A stretch of DNA of 64,000 bases, taken from assembly GCF_024868665.1 (NCBI RefSeq), contig NC_079898.1, positions 3,781,863-3,845,862 on the forward strand. Direction: 5' to 3'. A model generated the notes under the pieces. It saw only the letters and a program-made list of their open reading frames with translations, did not search any database and was not told the DNA's origin. A program made the position numbers and the translations under genes. This DNA comes from Triplophysa rosa (taxonomy: Eukaryota > Chordata > Actinopteri > Cypriniformes > Nemacheilidae). The first letter of the stretch is position 1. Every line of letters begins with the position of its first letter. Positions 32,110 to 43,100 of the stretch are shown here, in pieces.

Positions 32110-33804
32110 TCATTCATGTACTACACAGCACAACTGTAAAAAAAAATATTCCACCTCAGCATCCCGTCTTTGTTCTGGGTCAGGCCAGAGAATCTCGTCC
32201 ACATCACAGGCTATATTGGCCCTAGCCAGGCAGCGAGAGTAAAATCCTATTGCATGCCTGATCCACACTTGGCATGCATCTATCGATATGTCTAGGCAGG
32301 CTTCTTCCATGGCCTGGAGGACGTGAGCACGGATATAAGGTTCTCAGTCATACACTTTCCACCGCCATGCTGATAAAAACTCCTCTATCGGGTTTAGAAA
32401 GGGATAGTATGCAGGCAGAAAGATGTTAGAAAACCTCGGGTTATTGGTAAACCAATCACAAACCAGAGCAGCGCGATGGAAGCTGATGTTATCCCAAACA
32501 ACAACGTAGTGAGGCTGCTCTGGCTGTGCTGGTTCCCTGAGGTCCAGCTGGAACACATGCTCTCGTAAACCATCAAGGAAAGCAAGGAGGAGCCTAGTGT
32601 TATAGGGTCCTATAATGGCATGACGGTGGAGTACCCCTCGTTAGCTGATAGCTGCACACATAGTAACATTCCCTCCGCGCTGACCAGGGACATCTACGAT
32701 AGCCCGATGGCCAATTATGTTCCTTCCCCTTCTCCTTCTTTTGGTCAGGTTGAAACCAGCCTCATCCACAAAGATAATTTCATGGGGAACAGGCCAGCCT
32801 TCAATCTCAAAGATTATCTGCAAAACACATGAAACACAGTAGAGTAAATCACTACCCTGAAGCACAGTTCAAGAGGAAACAAATGGCAGCATAAACTGCT
32901 ATACTGTGATGGGACACAATACTTTATACGATATCAAAACTCATACCTGAACATATTCCACTCGTTGGTCTTTCACTCTGTCAGAGTTTCGTTTGAATGG
33001 AACGCGGTACGCCTGTTTCATCCGGAACCGGTGCTTTCGGAGGATACGATCAATTGTGGAGAGACTGATGGCATTTATCCCTCAAAAATGATGATTATCC
33101 TCAATCACTCTCCTTTGAATCTCTCGCAGGCGGATTACATTATTGGCAATGACCATGTTTACAAGCTCCCTCTCTTGCTCCTCCGACAAAAGCCTTAGCA
33201 TGCCTCCACCAGGTGGTCGTCTCTGTGTCCTACGAAAATAGAAGCACTCATTACTGTAACTGTCACACATCCTACAGGATTTACAGGAAAAATGGAAACA
33301 TACTGAAACTCTATCTGTATGCGAGGCAATTTGATGCATTTCTTTATTACAGTAGCATAGTGCAACAATGTTTGCACTCTAAAGTTACTGTACGTAGCAG
33401 TCTTACTGTAAGTACACCTACCTGTTTTCCTCCCTGAAGGCTCTGATGATGGAGGTGACGGTGAAGCGACTCAAATTTGGCTGTACTCGTTGCCCAGCCT
33501 CCCTCATAGTCATACCATGGACAAGGACATGGTCAACTAAAGTGGCTCGAATTTCATCCGAGACTGCTTGTCTCCTTGCCCTCCCTCCTCCTCCCTCCTC
33601 CTCCTTCCTCCTCCCTCCTCCTCCCTCCTCCTCCTCCTCCTCCTCCCTCCTTCTCCTCCTCCCTCCCTCCCTCATCCTCTTTCTCCTTCTCCTCCCTCCT
33701 TCTCCTCCCTCCCTCCCTCCCTCCCCTTCTTTCTCCCTCCCTCCCTCCCTCCCTCCCTTACTGCAGCATTGTAGTCTGATCTGTGACGGTGGGGTGAGAT
33801 GCAA
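32110..33804 (-). pseudogene. IS630/Tc1-mariner-type transposase with two introns, inactivated
   Basis: Read on the minus strand, exons 33422 and above, 33229-32947 and 32817-32110 join through introns 33421-33230 (AG|GTAGGT...TTTTCGTAG) and 32946-32818 (CAG|GTATGA...TTTTGCAG). The product has an N-terminal HTH (VDHVLVHGMTMREAGQRVQP), a second HTH region and a DDE domain: FVDEAGFN, VVWDNISFH, then LNPIEEF. I count 35 residues between the second Asp and the first Glu of IEE. In-frame stops at 33082-33084, 32641-32643 and 32344-32346 kill it. The N-terminal start is obscured by a CT-rich microsatellite. The family is common in teleost genomes. Confidence 0.85.
33583..33763 (+). repeat. (CCT/CTC)n microsatellite
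   Basis: About 180 bases of CCTCCTC and CTCCCTC units. It lies over the N-terminal coding part of the transposase (Gly/Arg/Glu-rich when read on the minus strand) and creates long spurious Ser/Pro/Leu frames on the plus strand. Confidence 0.9.
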
Positions 33805-34689
33805 TGTGTGTAGTGTGCTGCTATCCCAGTGCAGTGTGCCATCAAGTCTCCCACCTGGTCAGCTTTGCTGTTTGGTACAGTCGCAGCGGTGGCTGTGGCT
33901 GTTGTAAAGGTTAAAGAGGTTATTGTATGAGCGTTGTGGGCATTGTTGTGAGTGTCACATCATCGGGCAGGAGTTCCAAATCATTTCAACTTGAAAAAAA
34001 AAACTATTTTTTTGTGGGAACTTGCGCTTCTTGCCTTTTATGAGGAATGTGCATGCGTGGCCTTAGTTGGGTTGTTTTACCATTTACTTTAGGGTGGCGT
34101 AGTCACTACTAGATGGCTGCCATGCTACAGTACCATAGCCCTTTAATAGAAAGTTTAAAGACAGATGCAAGATGGTTTAAATAAAGTGACTCTATACTCA
34201 AGGCCTTCTTAAAGCGTTTGATAGTCACTTTTCTCAAGCACTGCCTCATTCTTCAAGAATGCTACCACACAGAGGCTTTTAATTGGATCATCTATATTTG
34301 TGCCAGTTCTCTCTGTAATTTTCAAAATAACATGACAAATTATTTTCAGTTTCTTAGTTATCGTTCTGTCCGTTCACTTGTGAAAAACATTTTACAATAT
34401 GTTTAAAGGGTACCAAACCAGCAATTAATTATAAACTAGGATGCAAGGAACACAAGTACAGCAAATTGATTTAAAATAATTAACTCCTAATTTAGTATTT
34501 AGTTATGCCTTGATATGAGTAGTCAAACGGATCGATGCCTGGCAGCTCCTCTTATCTTTTAAAGTCAATAAACTGCATATTGACATAATGAAGACTCAGT
34601 AATTAAACGTAAACAACATATGTTACTGTTTCTGTTTTCGCCATGCAGGGACAGACAATCTCCTATGTCATAGTAATCAATAAATATGG
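33805..34689. other. Intergenic, nothing recognised
   Basis: No supported gene. It may include the 5' end of the transposon above, but no inverted terminal repeat was identified. Confidence 0.35.
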
Positions 34690-35037
34690 GTAAAAAATAC
34701 TGATTTGCATACTGCATGCCTGTGCAGTGATAATACACGTACAAAAAAGTATGAACATATTAGCCCGGTTCTGTCAACCTTGCACTGGTTACCTATAAAG
34801 CATCGCGTTAACTTTAAAATCTTGCTTATTACCTATAAAGCCCTACATGGTTTAGCTCCTCAGTACTTGAGTGAACTCCTCTTGTATTACAGTCCTTCAC
34901 GTGCATTAAGCTCTCAGGCGTCCTGTCAGTTGGTAATACCTAGAATTTCAAAATCAAGTGCAGGTGGTAGATCTTTTTCCTATCTAGCGCCTAAACTTTG
35001 GAATAGTCTTCCCTGCACTGTCCGGGAGACAGACACA
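34690..35037 (+). pseudogene. L2-type LINE reverse transcriptase, C-terminal fragment
   Basis: An open stretch of about 110 residues with HISPVLSTLHWLPIKHRVNF, ILLITYKALHGLAPQYLSEL and GRSFSYLAPKLWNSLP, the typical C-terminal block of fish L2/Maui-like LINE ORF2. It is 5'-truncated, as expected from incomplete reverse transcription, and stops at VRETDT where a hairpin made of LTR tails begins (35038). Confidence 0.8.
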
Positions 35038-35143
35038 TGTCACGACTGGCGTGGAAGAACCCAGATGCAGGCAGGCATGAAGGGGTTAACCCCTTCATCC
35101 ACTGCCTGCCTGCAATTGGGTTCTTCCACCACGAATCGTGACA
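35038..35143. repeat. 106-bp hairpin of two LTR tails centred on GTTAAC
   Basis: Begins TGTCACGACTGG, ends GAATCGTGACA, and is symmetrical around GGGGTTAACCCC (35082-35093). Both arms share TGGAAGAACCCA, TGCAGGCAGGCA and TGAAGGGGTTAA. Each arm equals the U5-type tail of the LTR family in this window (compare 9521-9575), joined head to head at GTTAAC. Confidence 0.85.
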
Positions 35144-35940
35144 CACGGATGCGCAAACACACGGACACGCACACACACACACACACACACGCACGTACAC
35201 AGACAAGTATGCACAGACACGCACGCACAGTGAGAGCACACATTTAAGATAAGGGAGAGATAAGCACATGTCAAATATAACAGACTATAAATTCCTGTAT
35301 GCAATATTAATTAAGTAAAACTTTAAAATTCTAAAGCAGCCCCCGGCCAGGCAAAAAGTGCAAAAAACAGTATGCAAACGGTGGCGAGGAAACCAAATCT
35401 CTAATCGAGAAAAAAAAACTCAGGAGAACGCAGGCCCAACCAGGGGATTCCAGTTCCCCTCTGGGAAAAGTTGCTGCCTCTGCACAAGCTTGACAGAGCT
35501 TGCACAACAAGGCTAAATAAAAATAAATAAACTTACTAATAAGGTAAATTATAGTTTAAGATTATCATTAATAATCTAATAGCATTTGAAATTTTGTGGT
35601 GAAGACGTGTCAAGTGACCGCGCCCTTCTTTATCCAGCTCCATCATCTCAGCTCTTGTCAGGTCGCCACTTTCCATTCACTGCTCTCCCATCAGGTCAGG
35701 CCAGGCCATAAACTGCATCCTGCTCGCTGTGGTAACCTTGGAACAATGCGACAAGACTGCCTGAGAGTAGAGTACTGTTCTGCACTCTTTGATGCAACAA
35801 GTAAATCAGTTGTGTTTTTGGTTCCGGTTGATCTAACTAATGCAGCCTAAACCCCCAGAGGATTTATATTATGGAAGTGTAGTGTATGCAAGATTAAAAA
35901 GATGCGTCTTTAGTCTAGATTTAAACTGACAGAGTGTGTC
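35144..35940. repeat. (CA)n and interspersed fish repeat
   Basis: A (CA)n-rich start (35150-35235) is followed by a sequence found again at 47100-47440 (CAAATATAACAGACTATAAATTCC, TTTATCCAGCTC, TCAGCTCTTGTCAGG). Only short spurious frames occur. The copy at 47 kb has the same order and strand, so it is a dispersed repeat rather than a local gene. Confidence 0.6.
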
Positions 35941-36980
35941 TGTCACGACTCTGCTTTATCTTGTCATGGATGTCTTGTGGCAGAGTCGTGGCAAAGCCTT
36001 ATGTTTAGTGTGAGAAGCCATGGGGTGTTTACCTTTTTGACATTCCATGTGCTTTCTCGTGTCTTGTCATTGGCCCCGCCCCTCTCGTTTCATGTATTGC
36101 TTCCCTGCCGTGTCTAATGTTTCCCTCCTGCCCTGTGTGATTATCCCTCGTTTGTCTTGCCTTTAAAATGCCCTCATGTTTTTTTGTCCTGTGCTCGTGG
36201 ATTGTGTATGTATGTGTACCCTGTACCTTGTTCATGCATGCCAGTGGTTTTTGTGCCTCGGGTTATGTTCCTGTTTCCTGGTCTCTTCGTTTATATTACC
36301 TTGCCCTGTTTAAGACGTTGTGTTGTGTCGTGTCTAGTTTGGTTTTCTTTTTGCCCCATCGAGGGAAGTATTTTGTTTCTTGTTTTATATTTTAGTTCAT
36401 CTTGTTAGACACCCCCTTGTGGGTATTTCCTTTTGTTAGTGTTTGTCCCCTGTTTAATAAAAGTCTTGTTTTGTTAACAAAGGATATTTATTACAAAAAA
36501 CACAAAACAAAAACCCACGATGGGGTGCAAAACAAAACAGGAACTAGGAACACAGAAACAAAACAAGAAAATAAACAAAACACTTCCCATGAGGGGGCAA
36601 GAAACAGAACGACACGATAAATTAACACGAGGCAAAACTGGAAACACTCACAAAATCCAACAGACACAGGGTAAGTACAGGAACGATCCACGGAAAACAT
36701 GCACATACACGGTACAATCCACAAGCACAGGACAAAGAAACAAGAGGGTATATATAGGCAAGACAAACGAGGGATAATTACAGAGGGCAGGTGGGAAACA
36801 TTTGACACAGGAGGAAGGCAATACATGAGACGAGAGGGGCGGGGCCAATGACAAGACACGAGAAAACACATGAGAGGTAAAAACAAACAACTCATGGTTT
36901 TCTCACATAAAACCTAAGGACTCTGTCCCGATCCTGCCACACGACTAGAATTTCATAAACAAGACGGTGGTACCGTGACA
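35941..36980. repeat. 1.04-kb imperfect palindrome of two LTR heads centred on GTTAAC
   Basis: The plus arm (35941-36475) starts TGTCACGACTCTGC and reads like an LTR U3/R with TTTAATAAAAG near its end. The minus arm (36476-36980) ends GTACCGTGACA and, reversed, has the same order (GTCCTGTGCTTGTGGATTGT, GCCCCCTCATGGGAAG, AATAAA). They meet at GTTAAC (36473-36478). Both lack the tail that normally follows GTTAAC. The arms are clearly diverged, so this is old or was built from two different LTRs. Confidence 0.8.
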
Positions 36981-37200
36981 CCGTGTGTGTGTGTCTATGT
37001 CTATGTGTGTTAGTACGTGTGCATATTGTGTGTGTGGAGTGTTTTGTATGTGGGTATGTCTGTCTTCTGTGTTTTCACCTTTTTCTTGTTTTTACAGGTA
37101 CAACTTCAATTGTTTTGCTTATAGTCAATATGTCTCATGTACAGCTGCTTTGTAACAATGAAAATTGTAAAAAGCGCTATATAAATAAAGTTGAGTTGAG
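36981..37200 (+). repeat. Dispersed repeat ending in TATATAAATAAAGTTGAGTTGAG
   Basis: (GT)n start, then TTGCTTATAGTCAATATGTC, CATGTACAGCTGCTTTGTAA and AGCGCTATATAAATAAAG. This is the reverse complement of 46885-47120. It is a very common teleost repeat tail. Confidence 0.7.
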
Positions 37201-37780
37201 TTGATAAATGGTGAGTATAAATAGCCTTTTCCATTAAATGTTGCATACAGTAAAGTGGTAAAATGTTAAATGTTGTAAAATGTACGTCTTTGGCTCGGAA
37301 AAAATAACACATGCGCAAAGCTTATTAACTCAGGACCCAAGAGAATAACATAAAAATCCATTTCCTGAAAATACTGTAGTTTGTCCTTAGACAAATAAGT
37401 TTGTTACAATTAATAATTTTATACTTTTCTCAAACCTGTAAGTTAATTAAATGCACATGCAAATGCAAATATCCCCTCTAGACATTTGTAAACAATGTAA
37501 ATGATAAGCCTCAAATAAATTCTGTATTTTAACTTAGACATTTTAATGTTCCCTCTGTCACGGCAGCTGTCTAAAAATAGATTGTAAAGGCCACCCATGA
37601 CCTTCTTGTCAAAGAGATTTGTGGCTCAAACAGAGATATTGCGTATGGGTGCACCAAAAGTACAAGACTGGTTCTAGAATGCAACTTGCCTTGTTTGATC
37701 AAAGTTTCTGGTTCAGAATCCCTAAATGTCACTTCAGAAGGATATGTTTTAGAGGTTGACCAATTTATCGTTTTTGCCAA
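37201..37780. other. Intergenic, nothing recognised
   Basis: No supported gene or repeat boundary. Confidence 0.4.
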
Positions 37781-38010
37781 TTAGTGAAGTGAAAGTGAAA
37801 AGTGAAGTGAAAGTGACCTATAATATGGTGACCCTTACCTGAAATGTGACCTCTGCATTTAACCCATCCAGAGAGTAGTGAGCACACGCACAGCAAGTCG
37901 TGAACACACGTACACCCGGAGCAGTGGGCAGCTATCACTGCAGCGCCCGGGGAGCAAGTAGGGGTAAGGTGCTTTGCTCAAGGGCACCTCAGTCGTTACC
38001 CGCCGGCTTA
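37781..38010. repeat. Dispersed teleost repeat
   Basis: GTGAAAGTGAAAAGTGAAGT, CATTTAACCCATCCAGAGAG, GGAGCAGTGGGCAGC, GCGCCCGGGGAGCA and CTCAAGGGCACCTCAGTCGT are phrases of a very widespread fish interspersed repeat. It is non-coding. Confidence 0.65.
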
Positions 38011-38429
38011 AATTAATCAGCCCCATAACAATAACTATCGTTAATCTGCAAAAATCCCCACCAATAGTTTTTTCCTGGTTGCATCGCTGTAGCCAGGGTT
38101 TGAAAATTAGTGAGGTCCGGGGTGGAGTGTGAATAATTCTACCTAATATTACCAATAAATGCTATAAATGATTCAACTTCAATAAATATAATGATTAATA
38201 AAGTTAACAAATTATAAACTTATATCTGTGAACAGGGCTTAATACTGTAGCTAGTGGTTTTCCAAAACAAGGCTATCGCTAGAGCACCTCCTGAGGTCGG
38301 GAAGTCAGGTTTACTCTGTTACTCCGTCACTCAGCATTTTCATTGTGAACAACTTTGTTTTGGTGAAATGATTTTATATGATTAAAGTTGGCATGCTGTG
38401 CCAATAATTCATATATAATGTGTGAATAT

Positions 38430-38900
38430 GTATTGGTTTAGGTTGAATGTATGGTTTAATGTCAACCGTATTGGTTATTATATGCATTGGTATAACCACA
38501 CATATATCGGTTCAGATACATTGGTAAACATTAGTCTCCTCAAGTATACATGGGTTTGTTCAACATATTGGTTTGTTCAATCATATATTTGTTTGGATAC
38601 ATTGGTTTGTTCAGCCACAGTATATAGATACATTGGTTTATTCAGCTACAGTATATAGATACATTGGTTTGTTCAACCATATATTGGTTTAGATACATTG
38701 GTTTATTCAACTATATATTGGTTTAGATACATTGGTTTGTTCAACTATATATTGGTTTGAATGCATTGGTTTGTTCAGTTATATATTGGTTCGGATACAT
38801 TGATTTGTTTAAGTATATATTGGTTTGGATACATTGGTTTGTTCAGTTATATATTGGTTTAGATACATTGGTTTATTCAACTATATATTGGTTTATTGGA
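38430..38900 (+). repeat. 34-bp minisatellite (TTGGTTTGTTCAACTATATA unit)
   Basis: About a dozen imperfect copies of a unit containing ATACATTGGTTTGTTCA and ATATATTGGTTTAG. The same unit occurs in reverse orientation at 48985-49880. Amino-acid frames across it are repeat artefacts. Confidence 0.85.
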
Positions 38901-39087
38901 TAAAACACTTTTTTTAGGCAAAGTTACTAAATGAGGCCCTTCTGACATGATTGTGAATATACTTATCAGAATATAAAGTGTTTACTTTTACAACATTAAA
39001 ATGTTTATTTACCAAACTAAATATCAATGCACAAATATTTACAGTATTACTACATTCAAAGTTAAGAAATGATCTTATGTATAAAGG

Positions 39088-39482
39088 TGTGGCAAGGGAG
39101 GCGTGGTTTAGCGAGGTCTGCGCCGAAGGGAGGAGGCGCGAGAAAGACGGCGTAAGTAGGTCAAGTTCACGTTAAGATCAGCTGTGTCTCGTTACAATGA
39201 TTGGTGAGGAGACGCATAAGAAGCTGCAGGAGTGAACGAGAGGCAGAGAGAGACCGGCTGGGAAAACGCATGTTACCAGCCGCAGGTACGAGGAGACTTG
39301 AGCCAAATCTTACCGTCCGTAGGACGAGGAACGTGAGACGAAGCAACCGGATTCATACGTAACCGCTATTTAAAGTTGTACGATTGTAAGACGCGCATGG
39401 GCGCGATTGTATTTTGTTTGTGATTATAAGAGAAATAAAAAGAATAAGCCCAGCCAACGCTGACCCCGCCTCCTTAGTTACA
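39088..39482 (+). mobile_element. Probable solo LTR
   Basis: Begins TGTGGCAAGGGAGGCG and ends CCGCCTCCTTAGTTACA, like the solo LTR at 11145-11472 in its first and last bases. It contains AGAAATAAAAAGAATAAGCC near the end as a possible poly(A) signal. The flanking five bases (AAAGG and ACGCA) do not match, so insertion is not proven. Confidence 0.5.
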
Positions 39483-39918
39483 ACGCAAAATTGCAATGCA
39501 GTATGTAAAATGACAATGCATTTATGTATTTAAATATACATTTAAAACAACAGATATGTGCAACATTTGGTGCAAAATGAAAATTAATAATCAACAATAC
39601 AATTGGCATTTGACTGACGCTCTTATGTTGCAAAATCAAAATGCATTCTCCAAATTGATTATATATGTTTAAGATAGCCAAGCAAAACTGTAGCAGAATG
39701 ATCATTCAATGTTATTTTCTCTAAATTCATTAACATTAACGGGTTGAACATTGCATTTTCATTTACACACAGTGCATTGAGTGTTGCAAAATTCAATGTG
39801 GACTTAAATGCATTTCGAGCTGGTCACGCCCCCTCCCCGATACAGCATCATTGCGTGAAAGCGGAGCCATAAGCATCATTGCTTCATACAATTCCAAATC
39901 ATAAATTGGGATTGAAAG

Positions 39919-40080
39919 TGTTATGTATTGCTATTGTGTGCCTGGTCCTTTAAGTGAAGCCCTGACGTCTGTAGTTTTACGTGATGTCGTAGCATGTTGT
40001 TGGCGTGCATAAGCAGTGCAAGAATAAACCAGCGAGCATGGCTCGGTACTGAAGCTTTGTGTCAGACGCATTATTTTACA
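39919..40080 (+). repeat. mag-like element 5' LTR
   Basis: 162 bases. The T at 39995 creates an ATG (39994-39996) in frame with gag-pol; the 3' LTR has ACG there, so that upstream start is a private change, not the element's start. AGAATAAACC (40021-40030) may hold the poly(A) signal. Confidence 0.93.
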
Positions 40081-40093
40081 TGGTGTCAGAAGT
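40081..40093 (+). promoter_or_regulatory. tRNA primer-binding site (tRNA-Leu type)
   Basis: TGGTGTCAGAAGT directly follows the 5' LTR. Its complement ACTTCTGACACCA equals the 3' end of a vertebrate tRNA-Leu (CAA) as I recall it. So this element uses a tRNA primer, unlike the chromovirus at 21.7 kb. Confidence 0.7.
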
Positions 40094-40113
40094 CTGTAAG
40101 GAACATATTAATT

Positions 40114-43100
40114 ATGGCATCGTCGCAGTTCGAGCACCCAGGAATCGACTGGGATGCTCCAGATCTGTATAAGGAGTTTGAAAGATTTCGGAGCCACGTC
40201 GCATTCGTCTTTGACGGCCCGCTATCGGAGCAATCGGCGAAACAGCGTGCAGGCTGGCTGGGCACATGGATTGGCGAGCAGAGCAGAGAGATATACAAGA
40301 CACTGCAGTGGAGCGAAGGTGAGAAAGATGACCCATCTAAAGTTCTGGATCAATTCGCAAACTACATAAGGCCAAGGAAAAACAAAAGAATAGCCAGACA
40401 CCGCTACAAACAAAGAAAACAATCACTCACCGAAAGCTTTGATCACTTTGTGAAAGATTTACGACTTCTGCTCATGGATTGTGAGTATGCAGATCCAGAT
40501 GACATGTTAATTGATGCGGTAATAGCTGGCGTCCGAGAAAAGCGCGTACAAGAGAGACTGTTGGACAAAGGTGAAAATCTAACGTTGCCAAAAGCCATAG
40601 AAATAGCTCAGCAATTTGAACTCTCACAGAAGCAGATGAAAATAGTCAGAGAAGAAGAATCTCAAGTGCAAGCTGTAAACGTAAAAGCAAAATACCAAAA
40701 CGCAAATAAGAAAGTCTACAGAAAAAGTCCAACAAGATTTGTACAGAAAGAAATGCAAACGGCGCAACAAAAAAGCTGTTTAAGTTGTGGTAGAGACCCT
40801 CGACACAAATGGAACCAAGGAAAATGTCCAGCTAAAGGCTCTGTGTGTTCCTACTGTCACAAACCAAACCACTGGGTGGCAGTATGTCGTAAAAGATCGG
40901 TAAATGCAGTCAGTGCGCAGCTGCAATCAGATTCAGAGGAGGAAGACGTACTGATCATAAATCTGATGCAAGCAAGTGAACACGATGAAAATAAGTGGAC
41001 AGTGGACATTGAAATTTTGTCTCAGAAGGTACCATTCAGAATTGACACCGGCGCAAGATGCAACACTTTAACTTTGAATAGTTACCAGTTACTTATGCAT
41101 GAGGGTGAGCTCAAACGTTCCAATCGAGTGTTAAAGTCATACTCAAACCACAAGCTAAAACCAGTGGCTGCGGTAGACCTAGTGTCGAAACATAAATCCA
41201 CCGAAATACCAGCTGAATACGAGATTGTGGATATTTCACAGGAAAATGTGCTTAGTGGTGCAACAGCAGAAGCTTTAGGCTTAATAATGCGGCTCGACGC
41301 ATTGCAGTCTACAAAGAAAGAGAATATCAAGACACATCTCAGCAAAAAGGCAGTAAATCAAAACGTACCGGTTGGACTAGATGAATACCCAGAGCTGTCT
41401 CACACTACTGGAACCTTGCCAGGCAAGTACACAATAAAAATAGATCCAGATGCAAAAGGTGTGGTCCATCCAGTCCGCAGACAACCAGCAGCGCTAAGGA
41501 AAAAGATAATTGAAAAACTGCATGAGATGGAAAGAGATGGACACATCACTAAAGTAAACCAACCAACTGAATGGGTGAGCTCAATGGTAGCAGCAATCCG
41601 AAATGAGAAAATAAGGATCTGTATTGACCCGAGCGACCTGAACAAAGTCATAAAGCGGGAACATTACCCAATGCGTACCATCGAAGAAGTGGTTTCAGCA
41701 ATGCCGGGAGCTAAAGTCTTTTCGGTCTTGGATGCAAAATCTGGCTTTCTGCAAATAGAGTTGGATGAACAGTCATCACTCCTGACAACATTTAATACGC
41801 TCATTGGAAGATACAGATGGCTCAGGCTTCCCTTTGGCCTAAAATGTGCACCAGAAATATTCCAGCGTATTATGGATGAAATGCTCGAAGGCATCAGTGG
41901 AGCTATCAGCGTCATGGATGATATTCTCATCGCAGCTCCCTCAAGGAAGGAACACGACGAAATACTACGTAAGGTAATTCAAAGAGCCACAAGCTACAAT
42001 CTCAAGTTAAACTTTGACAAATGCCACATCAGACAATCATCAGTACCCTATGTAGGACATCTGATAACATCAGAAGGCCTGAAAGCAGACCCATCGAAAA
42101 CAAAGGCTGTCAAGTTGATGACAACACCAACAGACAAGGATAGTGTTCGTCGTTTCTTAGGTTTCGTCACATATTTGTCGAAATTCCTGCCTAACCTCAG
42201 TGAAGTGGATGCACCGCTAAGACAACTTCTAAAAGCTGACGTTGAGTTTGCGTGGCAACCGGCACAACAACAAGCCTTTGACAAGCTTAAAGACTTATGT
42301 ACGAAGTCTCCTGTGCTACATTTTTTTGATCCAGCAAAGTCAGTGGAGATTTTTTGTGATGCCAGCAGCAATGGCCTTGGTGCGGTCTTGCTGCAGGACA
42401 GTCATCCTATCGCTTTCTCATCCAGGTCACTGACGGATACAGAAACTCGCTACGCGCAAATTGAGAAGGAGATGCTCTCAATAGTCCATGCTTGCGTCAA
42501 ATTTCACAACTACATATTCGGAAACCACGTCATAGTGTACAACGACCACAAACCACTGGAGGACATATACAGAAAGCCTCTGCTTTCCACACCCATGCGC
42601 ATACAGAGAATGCGCCTCCGCCTGCAATGGTATGATCTGACTGTTAAGTACAGAAGAGGAAAGGATATGGAACTGCCCGATACACTGTCCAGAGCACAGT
42701 TACCTGGAAAGGATCCAGAGGTAGAAGGCCTAGAGTGCGTCTCTGCGCTTGACTTTGTCTCCGTTAGCGAGCAGAGATATTCTGAACTCCAAGTCTGCAC
42801 AAAAGTAGAGCTCAGCTGCCTTCAGCAGACAATCACGCAAGGCTGGCCAGACCATAGGCGTGATGTGCCTAATGTAGTGCAACCATATTGGGACTCACGA
42901 AGTCAGCTCTCCATGTTAGATGGCATTGTTTACAAAGGCCTGCGTATAGTGGTACCTCCCTCCATGCGAGAACACATGCTTAAGCTCATACATCAGTCCC
43001 ATTTAGGAATAGTGAAGAGCAAGCAGAGAGCCCGCGAGGTCCTATACTGGCCAGGTATGAGTTCTGAGATTGAGCAAATGGTGAAAAACTGTAGTAAATG

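Noticed and set aside
33446..33907. Plus-strand Ser/Pro/Leu-rich protein
   Set aside because: Translation of the CT-rich microsatellite antisense to the transposase.
36157..36895. Overlapping hydrophobic frames on both strands
   Set aside because: They come from the T-rich U3 of two inverted LTR heads; no gene features.
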